Below the pieces are notes generated by a model. It saw only the letters and a list, made by a program, of their open reading frames with translations, was not told the origin of the DNA and did not search any database. Shown here one piece after another: positions 8,524 to 16,430 of a stretch of DNA of 36,523 nt. The position numbers were made by a program, and so were the translations under genes. Every line of letters starts with the position of its first letter. The stretch's first letter is position 1. Origin of the DNA: Streptosporangiaceae bacterium (GTDB taxonomy: Bacteria > Actinomycetota > Actinomycetes > Streptosporangiales > Streptosporangiaceae); the NCBI GenBank assembly GCA_030041275.1, contig JASHOE010000347.1, positions 1 through 36,523 of the forward strand, written 5' to 3'.

Positions 8524-9866
8524 GGCGGGACCGCCCCGGCGGCCGCGCCAGCGTCGGCCCGGCCGCGCGCCGCGATGGCACGCCGGTACTCCGCGACGGT
8601 GGCCCTGGCCACGGCGCTCCAGGCGAATCGCTCAGCCACCCTGGCCAGGGCGGCGCGCGACAGCTCGTCCCGCAGCGCGGGTGCGTCGTGCAAGCTGCGC
8701 AGCGCGGCGCACAGCTCTTCGGCGTCACCAGGCGTGACCAGCATCGCTGCGTCCCCCGTCACCTCGGGCAGCGCGCCGGTGCGGCTTGCGACCAGCGGAG
8801 TGCCAGCGGCCATGTGCTCGACCGCGGGCAGTGAGAAGCCCTCGTACAGCGACGGCACGACCGCGATCTCCGCGCTGGCCACCAACTCGGCGAGCTGCTC
8901 GTCGCTGATTCCGCTGACGAACTGCACCCGGCCGGTCAGCGACAGCTCGCCGAGCAGCCGTTCCGTCGGGCCGTCCGGCACCAGCTTGCTCACCACGGTC
9001 AGCGTGACATCCCGCTCGGCCGCGAGCTTGGCGTAGGCGCGCAGCAGCGTCGCGACGCCCTTGACCGGCGAGTCCGCGCTCGCGACCGCGACGATCCGGC
9101 CAGCCACCCTGGGCACTCCGGGGCGCGGACGGAACAGCCGGGTGTCGACGCCCAGCGGGACCACCCGGACGTTGTCCGCAGGCACCTTGAAGTCGCGCAG
9201 GATGTCGGCTCGGGACGACTCCGAGCCCGTCATCACCGGTCCGATGCGGCGGGCGACCCTGGCCTGCATCCGGACGAAGGAGTACCACCGCCACTTGGGG
9301 ATCTTGCGCAGGCCGCGCGCGGCCGCCAGCTCGATGCGCCGGTCGACGCTGATCGGGTGGTGAATGCTCGTGACGACCGGCAAGCCCAGCCGGGCGATGC
9401 CGAGGTTGCCGTAGGCAAGCACCTGGTTGTCGTGCACGACGTCAAAGTCGGCGACGCGCGAGCGTAGCGCGCGCAGGGCGCGCAGGCTGAAGGTGAGCGG
9501 CTCGGGGAAGTACGCGGTCCACATGCCGAGGACTTCGAGGACGTCGATCCAGTCCCGGTACTCGCGCAGGTGCGGGGTGCGGAACGGATCCTCGTCGCGG
9601 TAAAGATCGAGGCTCGGCAGCTCGATGAGCTTCGGGCCCGGCTCCAGCTCGGGGTAAGGCTGGCCTGAGTACACCTCGACGTGATGACCGAGGGCGGCGA
9701 GCTCGCGAGAGATGTGCCGCAGAAAGATGCCCTGGCCGCCGCAGTGCGGCTTGCTCCGGTATGACAGCAGGCACACCCGCAGCGGGCGGTCAGGCCCGCC
9801 GGAACCGTCCGTGCCGAGCGCTTGCTCGGGCCGTGGCCTCACCTGGTCGGCCGCTGCGGTGCTCAC
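8517..9866 (-). CDS. GT4 family glycosyltransferase
   Basis: A 449-residue GT-B retaining glycosyltransferase. The N-terminal acceptor domain starts after a disordered stretch of about 27 residues, with VCLLSYRSKPHCGGQGIFLRH (the glycine-rich acceptor loop, split here as GGQG). The nucleotide-sugar domain has VVPLGVDTRLFRP, then AVASADSPVKGVATLLRAY. The catalytic E-x7-E is present in SLYEGFSLPAVEHMAAGTPLVAS. These fit GT4 enzymes that use UDP- or GDP-sugars, for instance on exopolysaccharide or glycolipid precursors. The GTG start at 9866 has GAGGAGG upstream. It is the first gene of the operon GT4, methyltransferase, toroid protein, and is divergent from gmd across about 180 bases containing an inverted repeat. 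That position suggests GDP-mannose or a derivative as possible donor, which is an inference. Confidence 0.9.
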   Translation of the reverse strand: MSTAAADQVRPRPEQALGTDGSGGPDRPLRVCLLSYRSKPHCGGQGIFLRHISRELAALGHHVEVYSGQPYPELEPGPKLIELPSLDLYRDEDPFRTPHLREYRDWIDVLEVLGMWTAYFPEPLTFSLRALRALRSRVADFDVVHDNQVLAYGNLGIARLGLPVVTSIHHPISVDRRIELAAARGLRKIPKWRWYSFVRMQARVARRIGPVMTGSESSRADILRDFKVPADNVRVVPLGVDTRLFRPRPGVPRVAGRIVAVASADSPVKGVATLLRAYAKLAAERDVTLTVVSKLVPDGPTERLLGELSLTGRVQFVSGISDEQLAELVASAEIAVVPSLYEGFSLPAVEHMAAGTPLVASRTGALPEVTGDAAMLVTPGDAEELCAALRSLHDAPALRDELSRAALARVAERFAWSAVARATVAEYRRAIAARGRADAGAAAGAVPPC

Positions 9867-9924
9867 GCAGTTCGCGCCTCCTCGTTCGCCACTGGCTGCC
9901 CGACGACGGGCGACCCGCGTGAAC

Positions 9925-9961
9925 CATCGGAGCGCACCCTACCAAGCCAGTCACTCCGATG
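9925..9961. promoter_or_regulatory. Dyad in the divergent GT4 operon / gmd promoter region
   Basis: CATCGGAG at 9925-9932 and CTCCGATG at 9954-9961 form a perfect 8-bp inverted repeat with a 21-base spacer. It is centred between the divergent glycosyltransferase operon and gmd. The arrangement suits a shared operator, though no matching regulator is in the window. Confidence 0.35.
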
Positions 9962-10049
9962 CCTGCCAGCCCCACTTGTAAGCCGGTCTGTCCCGGCCGA
10001 GCGGCTGTCTGTAAGCTGCCCCGACGTAGGGAGAACGACGGAGGCTTCG

Positions 10050-11078
10050 CTGACTAGACGCGCGCTGATCACCGGCATCACCGGGCAGGACGGCTCCTAC
10101 TTGGCTGAGCACCTGGTCGACCTTGGGTACGAAGTGTGGGGTCTGGTTCGCGGCCAGGCGAATCCGCCCGTGCGGCACCTGCGTGAGCTGCGCGGCGACG
10201 TGCGGCTGATCCGCGGTGATCTGCTCGACCAGGGCAGTCTCATCGCCGCGGTGGAACGCGTGCAGCCGGACGAGGTCTACAACCTCGCGGCGATCTCGTA
10301 CGTGCCCATGTCCTGGCAGCAGGCCGAGCTGACCGGCGAGGTCACCGGCCTCGGCGTGCTGCGGGTGCTTGAGGCCATCCGGGTCTGCAGCGGGATCAGC
10401 GCGTCGCGTAGCCCCGGCCGCGGCCAGATCCGGTTCTACCAGGCGTCGACGTCGGAGATGTTCGGCATGGTGCGGGAGACCCCGCAGACCGAGCAGACGC
10501 CGTTCCATCCGCGCAGCCCCTATGGCGTGGCAAAGGTCTACGGCCACTTCCTCACCCAGAACTACCGCGAGTCCTACGGCATGTATGCGGTGTCAGGGAT
10601 CATGTTCAACCACGAGTCGCCGCGGCGGGGCACGGAGTTCTTGCCCCGCAAGGTCTCGCTCGGCGTGGCCAAGATCAAGCTCGGCTACGAGCGCCAGCTT
10701 CGGCTTGGCAACCTGACCGCGAGCCGGGACTGGGGTTTCGCCGGCGACTACGTGCGCGCCATGCAGCTCATGCTGGCCCAGGATGAGCCGGCGGACTACG
10801 TCATCGGCACTGGCGTCACGCACACGGTCGAGACGCTGGTCGACACCGCTTTCAGTGCCGCCGGGCTGAACTGGCGCGATCACGTGGTGACCGACGCGGC
10901 GTTCATCCGGCCGGCCGAGGTGGACCGGCTCTGCGCTGACCCCAGCAAGGCGCGGGACGAGCTGGGCTGGGAGCCCAAGATCGGTTTCGAGGAGCTCGTC
11001 ACCATGATGGTCGACGCCGACCTGCAGCTCCTCGCCGCCGGCCCGCATGCCAGCGAGGAGTTCGCCGACGCCTGGTGA
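10050..11078 (+). CDS. gmd: GDP-mannose 4,6-dehydratase
   Basis: A 342-residue short-chain dehydrogenase that converts GDP-mannose to GDP-4-keto-6-deoxymannose, the precursor of GDP-fucose, -rhamnose, -perosamine and related sugars. Visible are the NAD(P) loop RALITGITGQDGSYLAEHL, the block PDEVYNLAAISYVPMSW, the catalytic TSEMFG with Glu, the SPYGVAKVYG Tyr/Lys pair, and the family-specific FNHESPRRGTEFLPRK and SRDWGFAGDYV. The protein start is set by homology at L-T-R-R-A-L-I. The only fitting codon is CTG at 10050, five bases after a perfect GGAGG (10040-10044), and no ATG, GTG or TTG lies near it in frame. No GDP-fucose synthase or rhamnose reductase is in the window, so the final sugar is unknown. 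Confidence 0.92.
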   Translation: MTRRALITGITGQDGSYLAEHLVDLGYEVWGLVRGQANPPVRHLRELRGDVRLIRGDLLDQGSLIAAVERVQPDEVYNLAAISYVPMSWQQAELTGEVTGLGVLRVLEAIRVCSGISASRSPGRGQIRFYQASTSEMFGMVRETPQTEQTPFHPRSPYGVAKVYGHFLTQNYRESYGMYAVSGIMFNHESPRRGTEFLPRKVSLGVAKIKLGYERQLRLGNLTASRDWGFAGDYVRAMQLMLAQDEPADYVIGTGVTHTVETLVDTAFSAAGLNWRDHVVTDAAFIRPAEVDRLCADPSKARDELGWEPKIGFEELVTMMVDADLQLLAAGPHASEEFADAW

Positions 11079-11084
11079 CCGCCG

Positions 11085-11858
11085 CTAGCCGTGGGCGACG
11101 AGTCGGCCGATGCCATAGGTGAGGCCCGCTGCAAACGCGGCGAGCACGAGCTGTCGCACCGCGCCGCGCCAGAACGGGCGTGCCGTGATCCTGGCCACCA
11201 GTCCGCCGCCCACGAACGCCGCGACGGCAGCGACGATCAGGGCGGCCGCAAGCGCGTCGAAGCCCAGCAGGTAAGGCAGCAGCGGGATCAGCGCGCCCAC
11301 GCCGAACGTCACCAGGGAGGCGCCGGCCGCTGTCAGCGGTGACGGTAGCTCGTGCGGGTCAACCCCCAGTTCCTCGCGCGCGTGCACGCGCAGCTCCTCT
11401 TCCGGCCGCCGGGAGAGTTGCCTGGCCACTTCCGCCGCCAGTTCAGCGTCGACGCCGCGCGCCCGGTACATCGCTGCCAGCTCGGCTTGCTCTCCGTGCG
11501 GGTTGTGCTCGAGCTCGTAGCGCTCCTTGGCAACCTCGGAACCGATGAGCTCGTTCTGTGACGAGACGGACACAAATTCCCCGGCCGCCATCGAGAACGC
11601 ACCCGCGGCGAGGCCGGCCAGGCCCGTCAGCACGATGCTGTGCTGCGACAGCCCGCCGCCACCAACGCCGGAGATCAGCGAGACGTTGGTCACGAGGCCG
11701 TCCATGGCGCCGAACACCGCAGGCCGGAGCCAGCCGCCCGACACGTCGCGGTGCTGGTGGCCGATGGCGCCGTGCTGCTCAGCGGCCGCTAGGCTCGGGC
11801 GCCCGCGCGCCGCGCGGGCGCCACCGCCCGTCTCTGGCTCGGGGTCGTTCACTGCCAT
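11085..11858 (-). CDS. VIT/Ccc1 family Fe(II)/Mn(II) transporter
   Basis: A 257-residue membrane protein of the VIT1/CCC1 family, which moves ferrous iron or manganese out of the cytoplasm. After a hydrophilic N-terminus of about 42 residues come the hallmark first helix PAVFGAMDGLVTNVSLISGV and the second helix ending SMAAGEFVSVSSQNE. A cytosolic, Glu-rich helical metal-binding region follows (about residues 105-165: EVAKERYELEHNP, EVARQLSRRPEEELRVHAREELG). Three further hydrophobic helices complete the family topology. The ATG at 11858 has only a weak ribosome site. It is convergent with gmd across six bases and probably forms its own transcription unit. Confidence 0.88.
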   Translation of the reverse strand: MAVNDPEPETGGGARAARGRPSLAAAEQHGAIGHQHRDVSGGWLRPAVFGAMDGLVTNVSLISGVGGGGLSQHSIVLTGLAGLAAGAFSMAAGEFVSVSSQNELIGSEVAKERYELEHNPHGEQAELAAMYRARGVDAELAAEVARQLSRRPEEELRVHAREELGVDPHELPSPLTAAGASLVTFGVGALIPLLPYLLGFDALAAALIVAAVAAFVGGGLVARITARPFWRGAVRQLVLAAFAAGLTYGIGRLVAHG

Positions 11859-11890
11859 CGGCTGGTCTGGTTCCGTTTCGTCGTGTCCGT

Positions 11891-12001
11891 ATGGCTATAC
11901 ACCAGGGAGGGAACGCGCTGCAGCCTCGTCCGCGGACTTACGTAACCAACGGCCGCATCGACACTGCCCTGGCAGCCGAGCTGGACTTCGGCCGGGCTTA
12001 G
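11891..12001 (+). CDS. Possible small ORF or gene remnant, 36 aa
   Basis: ATG to TAG, reading MAIHQGGNALQPRPRTYVTN and then GRIDTALAAELDFGRA. The second half has protein-like composition, but there is no ribosome site in front of the ATG and I recognise no family. It may be a remnant of a degraded gene or chance. It lies between the divergent VIT transporter and the ABC operon. Confidence 0.2.
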   Translation: MAIHQGGNALQPRPRTYVTNGRIDTALAAELDFGRA

Positions 12002-12086
12002 CCCATTATCGCAGCCTGAAGGCGGGCCATGCCCGCCCGCGGCCGCCTGCCTTCGCCGCTGCCCCGACGTGCCAGAAAGGGGACTC

Positions 12087-12103
12087 CCTACTAAATTGAT
12101 AGG
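12087..12103. promoter_or_regulatory. Candidate operator palindrome upstream of the ABC importer operon
   Basis: CCTACTAAATTGATAGG has the symmetric form CCTAnnAAnTTnnTAGG. It lies in the AT-rich part of the intergenic region, about 180 bases before the ATPase gene. From memory it resembles operators of Rrf2-type (CymR-like) regulators of sulfur genes. No such regulator is in the window and no search could be run. Confidence 0.35.
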
Positions 12104-12280
12104 TTACAGTCTGATGTCGGATCGCACAGAATGTCGAGTTGCGATTTAGGCTGGCGTTCGTTGATGCATTGTGCAAGCCTCGGGGTCCGGGTGGAAATTC
12201 CGCCCAAACCGACCACGCTGGCGCACCGGCGAGCGGTGGGAGTCTGGCCGCGCGTTCCCCACAGGAGAGGCCGAGCGCTG

Positions 12281-13450
12281 TTGATCACCTTCGAGAGCGT
12301 GACAAAGCGCTACCCGGATGGCACAGTCGCGGTCGACTCCCTGGACCTGGAGATCCCGGATAGCAAGATCATGGTCCTGGTCGGGCCCAGCGGCTGCGGC
12401 AAGACGACGACGCTGCGGATGATCAACCGGCTGGTCGAGCCGACCGCGGGGCGGGTGCTACTGGACGGTCGGGACGTCGCCGACTCCAATCCCTCAGCGC
12501 TGCGTCGCGGCATCGGCTACGTCATCCAGCAGACTGGCCTGTTCCCGCACCGGACGATCGAGGACAACATCGCGACGGTGCCGTTGCTGACCGGCTGGAA
12601 GAAGGCCGCGGCGAGGGCCAGGGCGCGCGAGCTCATGGACCTGGTCGGGCTTGACCCGGCCACCATGGCCGGGCGCTACCCGCACCAGCTGTCGGGCGGC
12701 CAGCAGCAGCGTGTGGGGGTCGCCAGGGCGCTCGCCGCCGACCCGCCGGTGCTGTTGATGGACGAGCCGTTCAGCGCGGTCGACCCGATTGTCAGAGCCG
12801 CGCTCCAGGATGAGCTCATCCGGCTGCAGGCCGAGCTGCACAAGACGGTCGTGCTGGTCACCCACGACGTGGAGGAAGCCATCAAGGTCGGCGATCTCGT
12901 CGCGGTCTTCCGGCCCGGCGGCCACCTCGCGCAGGTGGCTACGCCCGAGCGGCTGCTCGGCGCGCCCGCCGACGACTACGTGCGCGACTTCGTCGGCTTC
13001 GACCGCGGCATCCGCCGCCTGTCCTTCTTCGCGGCCAGCGGCCTCGAGCTGGCGGCCGACGGTGTGCTGCCGGTCGGCACGTCGCTCGCCGACGCGATCA
13101 CTGTCAGTGAGCGGACCGGTGAGCCGTGGCTGCTCGTGGTCGACGCCGACCGCAGGCCGCTCGGCTGGGCCGCGGTCGCCGAGCTGGGGTCACGCGCGCC
13201 GGGTGCGACGCTGGCCGGTGCCCACCTCGTGCCGGTCGGGCACACCGTGCGGCCAGACACCGACTCGCTGCGCGCGGCCCTTGACGCCACGATCCTGTCC
13301 CGTACCGAGCGGGCCGTGGGCGTCGACGGTACCGGGCGTGTCATCGGGACGACCAGCTACGAGCAGCTGCGCGACGCCATCAGGGCCGCCGAGGACGCCG
13401 CCGACTCCGGCGCGGTCGCGGTGCGACAGACCGTCAGCGAGGCGAGCTGA
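12281..13450 (+). CDS. OpuC/ProV-type osmoprotectant (quaternary amine) ABC transporter ATPase
   Basis: A 389-residue cytoplasmic ATPase that drives an importer of the betaine/carnitine/choline class. Walker A is VGPSGCGKTTTLRMINRL, the Q-loop is QQTGLFPHRTIEDNI, the signature is LSGGQQQRVGVARALA, Walker B is VLLMDEPFSAVDP, and the H-loop is VLVTHDVEEA. The MINRL and SAVDP variants and the C-terminal regulatory half of about 130 residues (paired CBS-like segments near 260-375) are typical of OpuCA/ProV. The TTG at 12281 begins LITFESVTKRYPDG, the expected family start, with a purine-rich AGGAGAGG upstream. It is the first gene of a four-gene operon; the permease follows after one base. Regulation may involve the upstream palindrome. 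Confidence 0.92.
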   Translation: MITFESVTKRYPDGTVAVDSLDLEIPDSKIMVLVGPSGCGKTTTLRMINRLVEPTAGRVLLDGRDVADSNPSALRRGIGYVIQQTGLFPHRTIEDNIATVPLLTGWKKAAARARARELMDLVGLDPATMAGRYPHQLSGGQQQRVGVARALAADPPVLLMDEPFSAVDPIVRAALQDELIRLQAELHKTVVLVTHDVEEAIKVGDLVAVFRPGGHLAQVATPERLLGAPADDYVRDFVGFDRGIRRLSFFAASGLELAADGVLPVGTSLADAITVSERTGEPWLLVVDADRRPLGWAAVAELGSRAPGATLAGAHLVPVGHTVRPDTDSLRAALDATILSRTERAVGVDGTGRVIGTTSYEQLRDAIRAAEDAADSGAVAVRQTVSEAS

Positions 13451-13451
13451 C

Positions 13452-14135
13452 GTGCAGTGGTCCTGGATTCCGCAGAACTGGTCGATCATCTGGCCCTACA
13501 CGCTGGACAACTTGCTGCTCGGCATCGTGCCGCCGCTGATCGGGCTCGTGATTGCCGTGCCGGTCGGCATCGCCTGCGTGGCTAAGCGCTGGCTGTACGC
13601 GCCGGTGCTGTCGGTTTCCAGCGCCCTGTACGCGCTACCGTCGCTCGCGCTGTTCGTCGTGCTCATCGCCTATACCGGCCTCGGGAACCTCACCGTCATC
13701 ATCCCGCTGACGCTGTTCTCGCTCTGCATCCTGATACCGAACGTGGTCGACGGCCTGCGCAGCGTGTCCGAGCCGGTGCGCCAGGCGGCGACCGCGATGG
13801 GCTTTACCCAGCTGCGCAGGCTCGTGCAGGTCGAGCTGCCGCTCGCGGTGCCGGTGATCATCGCCGGCCTCCGGATTGCCGTCGTGTCGAGCATCAGCCT
13901 GGCCAGTCTTGGCCAGCTCATCGGGGTGAGCAGCCTCGGCTACTTCTTCATCGACGGGCTGCAGCGCGACTTCCCGACTGAGATCTACGTCGGCCTCGGA
14001 CTGACGATCATCCTCGCGCTGCTGTGCGACCTCATTCTCGTGATCACCCGCGCGCTGCTGACCCCGTGGGCCCGCGGCCGCCGCATCGGCCCCAGCCCGC
14101 GCACGGCCTGGCTGATCCCCTCTGGGGGCGTCTAG
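13452..14135 (+). CDS. ABC transporter permease (OpuCB/ProW type), first
   Basis: A 227-residue polytopic membrane protein starting VQWSWIPQNWSIIWPYTLDN. It has about six membrane helices and the BPD-transport EAA loop around residues 107-135 (EPVRQAATAMGFTQLRRLVQ followed by VELPLAVPVIIAGLR). The segments LLGIVPPLIGLVIAVPVG and ALYALPSLALFVVLI are characteristic of OpuCB/OpuCD permeases. GTG at 13452 follows the ATPase stop after one base, with GAGGCGAG as ribosome site, so it is translationally coupled. Its TAG overlaps the start of the second permease by one base. The two permeases presumably form a heterodimeric channel. Confidence 0.92.
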   Translation: MQWSWIPQNWSIIWPYTLDNLLLGIVPPLIGLVIAVPVGIACVAKRWLYAPVLSVSSALYALPSLALFVVLIAYTGLGNLTVIIPLTLFSLCILIPNVVDGLRSVSEPVRQAATAMGFTQLRRLVQVELPLAVPVIIAGLRIAVVSSISLASLGQLIGVSSLGYFFIDGLQRDFPTEIYVGLGLTIILALLCDLILVITRALLTPWARGRRIGPSPRTAWLIPSGGV

Positions 14136-14815
14136 TGAGCTTCCTGACCTTCGCCTGGGACTGGCTGAAAGCGCCGCAGCAGTGGCACGGGCATGACGGC
14201 ATCCCGATCCGGGTGCTCGAGCACCTGGGTTATTCCGGTCTGGCGCTGCTGATCGCCACGCTGATCGCGGTGCCGCTTGGCCTGCTCATCGGTCACCACG
14301 GTCGCGGCGGGTTCGTCGTGGTCAACGTCGCGAACATCTGGCGGGCTATTCCCACGCTCGGGCTGCTGATCCTCGTGGTCGTGCTGCTAGGCCTCGGCGT
14401 GCTCGCGTGGCTCATCCCGCTCGTCGCGCTGGCGGTGCCGCCGATCCTGGTCAATACCTACGAAGGCGTCGCCGGGGTAGACCCGGAACTCAAGGACGCC
14501 GCGCGCGGCATGGGGATGACGGGCTGGCAGATGCTCTGGAAGGTCGAGGCGCCAGTCGCGATGCCGCTCATCATGCTGGGCCTGCGCACGTCTGCGATCT
14601 TCGTCGTCGCGACGGCGACCATCGCCGCCGAGATCGGCGTTGGCGGCCTCGGCCGCTTTATCATCGACGGCCTGGCCGCCAACAACTACGGCGAGGTCGC
14701 TGGCGGCGCCGCCGTGATCGTCGTGCTTGCACTGGTCGTCCAGGGCGTGTTCACCGGCCTGCGACGGCTGGTGGTACCGAGGGGCCTGCGCCTGCAGGCT
14801 CGCAGTTCCCGATAG
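14135..14815 (+). CDS. ABC transporter permease (OpuCD/ProW type), second
   Basis: A 226-residue membrane permease, paralogous to the gene before it. Diagnostic are LGYSGLALLIATLIAVPLGL near the N-terminus, NIWRAIPTLGLLILVVVLLG, and the EAA loop VDPELKDAARGMGMTGWQML then WKVEAPVAMPLIMLGLR. The conserved tail block AEIGVGGLGRFIIDGLAANN is also present. The GTG start at 14135 shares its G with the upstream TAG (TAGTG). This start gives VSFLTFAWDWLKAPQQW, a good family N-terminus. It works with the preceding permease, the ATPase and the lipoprotein gene that follows 37 bases on. Confidence 0.92.
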   Translation: MSFLTFAWDWLKAPQQWHGHDGIPIRVLEHLGYSGLALLIATLIAVPLGLLIGHHGRGGFVVVNVANIWRAIPTLGLLILVVVLLGLGVLAWLIPLVALAVPPILVNTYEGVAGVDPELKDAARGMGMTGWQMLWKVEAPVAMPLIMLGLRTSAIFVVATATIAAEIGVGGLGRFIIDGLAANNYGEVAGGAAVIVVLALVVQGVFTGLRRLVVPRGLRLQARSSR

Positions 14816-14852
14816 GAATGCCTGTTCCGCTCGGATGGAAGGAATCCCCCAC

Positions 14853-15788
14853 ATGTTGAGACCCAGGCCGACGCTGCGCAGCGGCGCTATCGTCGCAATC
14901 GCCGCTACGGCGTCCCTCGTGCTGGCCGCCTGCGGCAGCTCTTCGAACCCCCTGTCTGGCAGCTCCGCCAAGGGCAGCGTCGTGATCGGGTCGGCGAACT
15001 TCCCGGAGAACGAGTTGCTGGCGGAGATCTATTCGATCGCGCTCAAGGCCGAGGGCGTCAAGGTCACCGACAAGTTCAACATCGGTGACCGCGAGGTCTA
15101 CTACCCGGAAGTCAAGAAGGGCGCTGTCTCCATCATTCCGGAGTACAACGGCACCTTGCTGACGGTCATCGTCGATCCCACTAGCACCGCGGCCACCACG
15201 GCGCAGGTGAATGCCGCGCTGAAGCAGGGCCTGCCATCGAGCCTGGAGATCCTGAACTCGTCGGCGGCGCTTGACAGTGACTCGGTGACGGTCAGCCAGT
15301 CGTTCGCCACCGCCCACCACCTGACTAGCTCGTCCTCGATCGCTGCACTCGCGCCGTATGCGAGCACGATGGTCTTCGGCGGGCCGCCTGAGTTCGCGAC
15401 CCGGTCGGACGGAATCGCCGGGCTGAGGAAGAACTATGGCCTGACGTTCAAGAGCTTCGACCCGCTGGACGAGTCCGGTCCGATCACGATCAAGGCGCTG
15501 CAGGACGGCACCGTGCAGGCGGCGGACGTGTTCACGACGACGCCGCAGATCGTCACGGACCACTTCGTGACGCTGACCGACCCGAAGTTCAACTTCGCGG
15601 CCCAGAACGTCACGCCGCTGGTCTACAAGAAGGCCATGACGCCGACCATCGTCAGCACGCTCAACGCGATCTCGGCCAAGCTGACCACAGCCGATCTGCT
15701 GCAGATCGACACCGCGGTCATCGTGAACCACGACAGCTACCAGTCGGTCGCGATGGGCTGGCTCAAGGCTCAGGGCCTGCCGAACTAA
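14853..15788 (+). CDS. Osmoprotectant-type ABC substrate-binding lipoprotein (OpuAC/OsmF family)
   Basis: A 311-residue exported binding protein. A basic N-terminus and hydrophobic stretch end in a lipobox SLVLAACGSSS, so the mature protein is lipid-anchored at the cysteine near residue 28. The mature part starts VVIGSANFPENELLAEIYSI, the opening of OpuAC-type proteins that bind quaternary amines in an aromatic cage. Later blocks are KGAVSIIPEYNGTLLTVI and VFGGPPEFATRSDGIAGLR, then DVFTTTPQIV. The ATG at 14853 is preferred because GGAAGGA stands nine bases before it; the ATG at 14835 lies upstream of that site. Betaine-like compounds are the default ligand. Relatives of this family also bind ergothioneine or sulfonium compounds, which sequence alone does not exclude. 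Confidence 0.92.
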   Translation: MLRPRPTLRSGAIVAIAATASLVLAACGSSSNPLSGSSAKGSVVIGSANFPENELLAEIYSIALKAEGVKVTDKFNIGDREVYYPEVKKGAVSIIPEYNGTLLTVIVDPTSTAATTAQVNAALKQGLPSSLEILNSSAALDSDSVTVSQSFATAHHLTSSSSIAALAPYASTMVFGGPPEFATRSDGIAGLRKNYGLTFKSFDPLDESGPITIKALQDGTVQAADVFTTTPQIVTDHFVTLTDPKFNFAAQNVTPLVYKKAMTPTIVSTLNAISAKLTTADLLQIDTAVIVNHDSYQSVAMGWLKAQGLPN

Positions 15789-15808
15789 CGGCGGACCGGG
15801 TTGCCACT

Positions 15809-15845
15809 GCACCGGTGCTGCCAGAGCTAGCGGCAGCACCGGTGC
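15809..15845 (+). terminator. Perfect 14-bp hairpin terminator after the ABC operon
   Basis: GCACCGGTGCTGCC at 15809-15822 and its exact inverted copy at 15832-15845 enclose a nine-base loop, 20 bases after the lipoprotein stop codon. There is no T-run. The position and perfect stem make an operon-end terminator likely. Confidence 0.7.
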
Positions 15846-15935
15846 GGTCGCGCCGCTGACGGCGGCTGCCCCGTCCACCCTGACCGGTGCGGCCAGCCGT
15901 CGTTGCATCCTGACCGGGCATCGGGAGGTGAACCC

Positions 15936-16421
15936 GTGGACACCGGGTGCCGCGTGCTCTTCGTGTGCACCGGCAATACCTGCCGCTCGGTGATCGCGGC
16001 CCACGTGCTGCGTCACGAGCTCGCAGAGGCGGGGCTGGCTGGCGAGGTGGCGAGCGCCGGCCTGCGGGTGCGGGCCGAGGGCGCCGCCGCCGACCCGCGT
16101 GCGCAGGATCTGCTGCGCCGGCACGGCTACCCCGCCGAGCACGAGACCCGGCAGTTCGACCCGGCCATGCTGGCGGACTTCGACCTGGTGATCGGCCTCG
16201 ACAGCATGCACGTGTGGGTGCTGCGCCAGGCGGCGGCCGACGAGGCGTCCACCGCCCGGATCAGGCTGCTCGGCAGCTTCGACGAGACCGGTCAGGCAGG
16301 CTGGGACGTGCCTGACCCGGTAACCGGCGGACCGGACGACTACGAGCGCGTGCTCGCGCTGGTGCAGACGGCGATGCCGGGCCTGGTCGCCGCCGTCCGC
16401 GCGGGCGCGGTCGCCGGCTAG
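15936..16421 (+). CDS. Low-molecular-weight protein-tyrosine phosphatase family
   Basis: A 161-residue cytoplasmic phosphatase. The P-loop C-x5-R-S is at residues 11-18 (VCTGNTCRS), and the general-acid loop is DVPDPVTGG near residue 125. The family also includes arsenate reductases and arginine phosphatases. The second P-loop cysteine and the DPVTG form are common to bacterial PTPs and do not settle the substrate. The GTG at 15936 has a perfect GGGAGG seven bases upstream, which decides the start against a GTG/ATG-like codon further upstream. It stands after the ABC operon terminator and is convergent with the PhyH-like gene, nine bases away. With a Ser/Thr kinase elsewhere in the window it may belong to protein phosphorylation signalling, but there is no direct link. 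Confidence 0.9.
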   Translation: MDTGCRVLFVCTGNTCRSVIAAHVLRHELAEAGLAGEVASAGLRVRAEGAAADPRAQDLLRRHGYPAEHETRQFDPAMLADFDLVIGLDSMHVWVLRQAAADEASTARIRLLGSFDETGQAGWDVPDPVTGGPDDYERVLALVQTAMPGLVAAVRAGAVAG

Positions 16422-16430
16422 TGTCACCGG

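Larger units (their letters stand above)
11859..12280. other. Long intergenic region upstream of the OpuC-type ABC operon
   Basis: This 422-base stretch holds no convincing gene. It contains a 36-codon reading frame (11891-12001) listed separately, then a GC-rich part. At 12080-12180 there is a clearly AT-richer patch with a 17-base palindrome at 12087-12103. No -10/-35 pair is clean. From about 12180 to 12280 it is GC-rich leader; GTGGG and CCCAC at 12237-12262 could pair just ahead of the ribosome site of the ATPase gene. I do not recognise a riboswitch. Confidence 0.5.

Noticed and set aside
14751..16427. A 558-codon minus-strand frame opposite the lipoprotein and phosphatase genes
   Set aside because: It is rich in Arg, His and Gln with no domain, and covers two well-supported genes, their intergenic gap and a terminator. 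It is an antisense artefact of high G+C.
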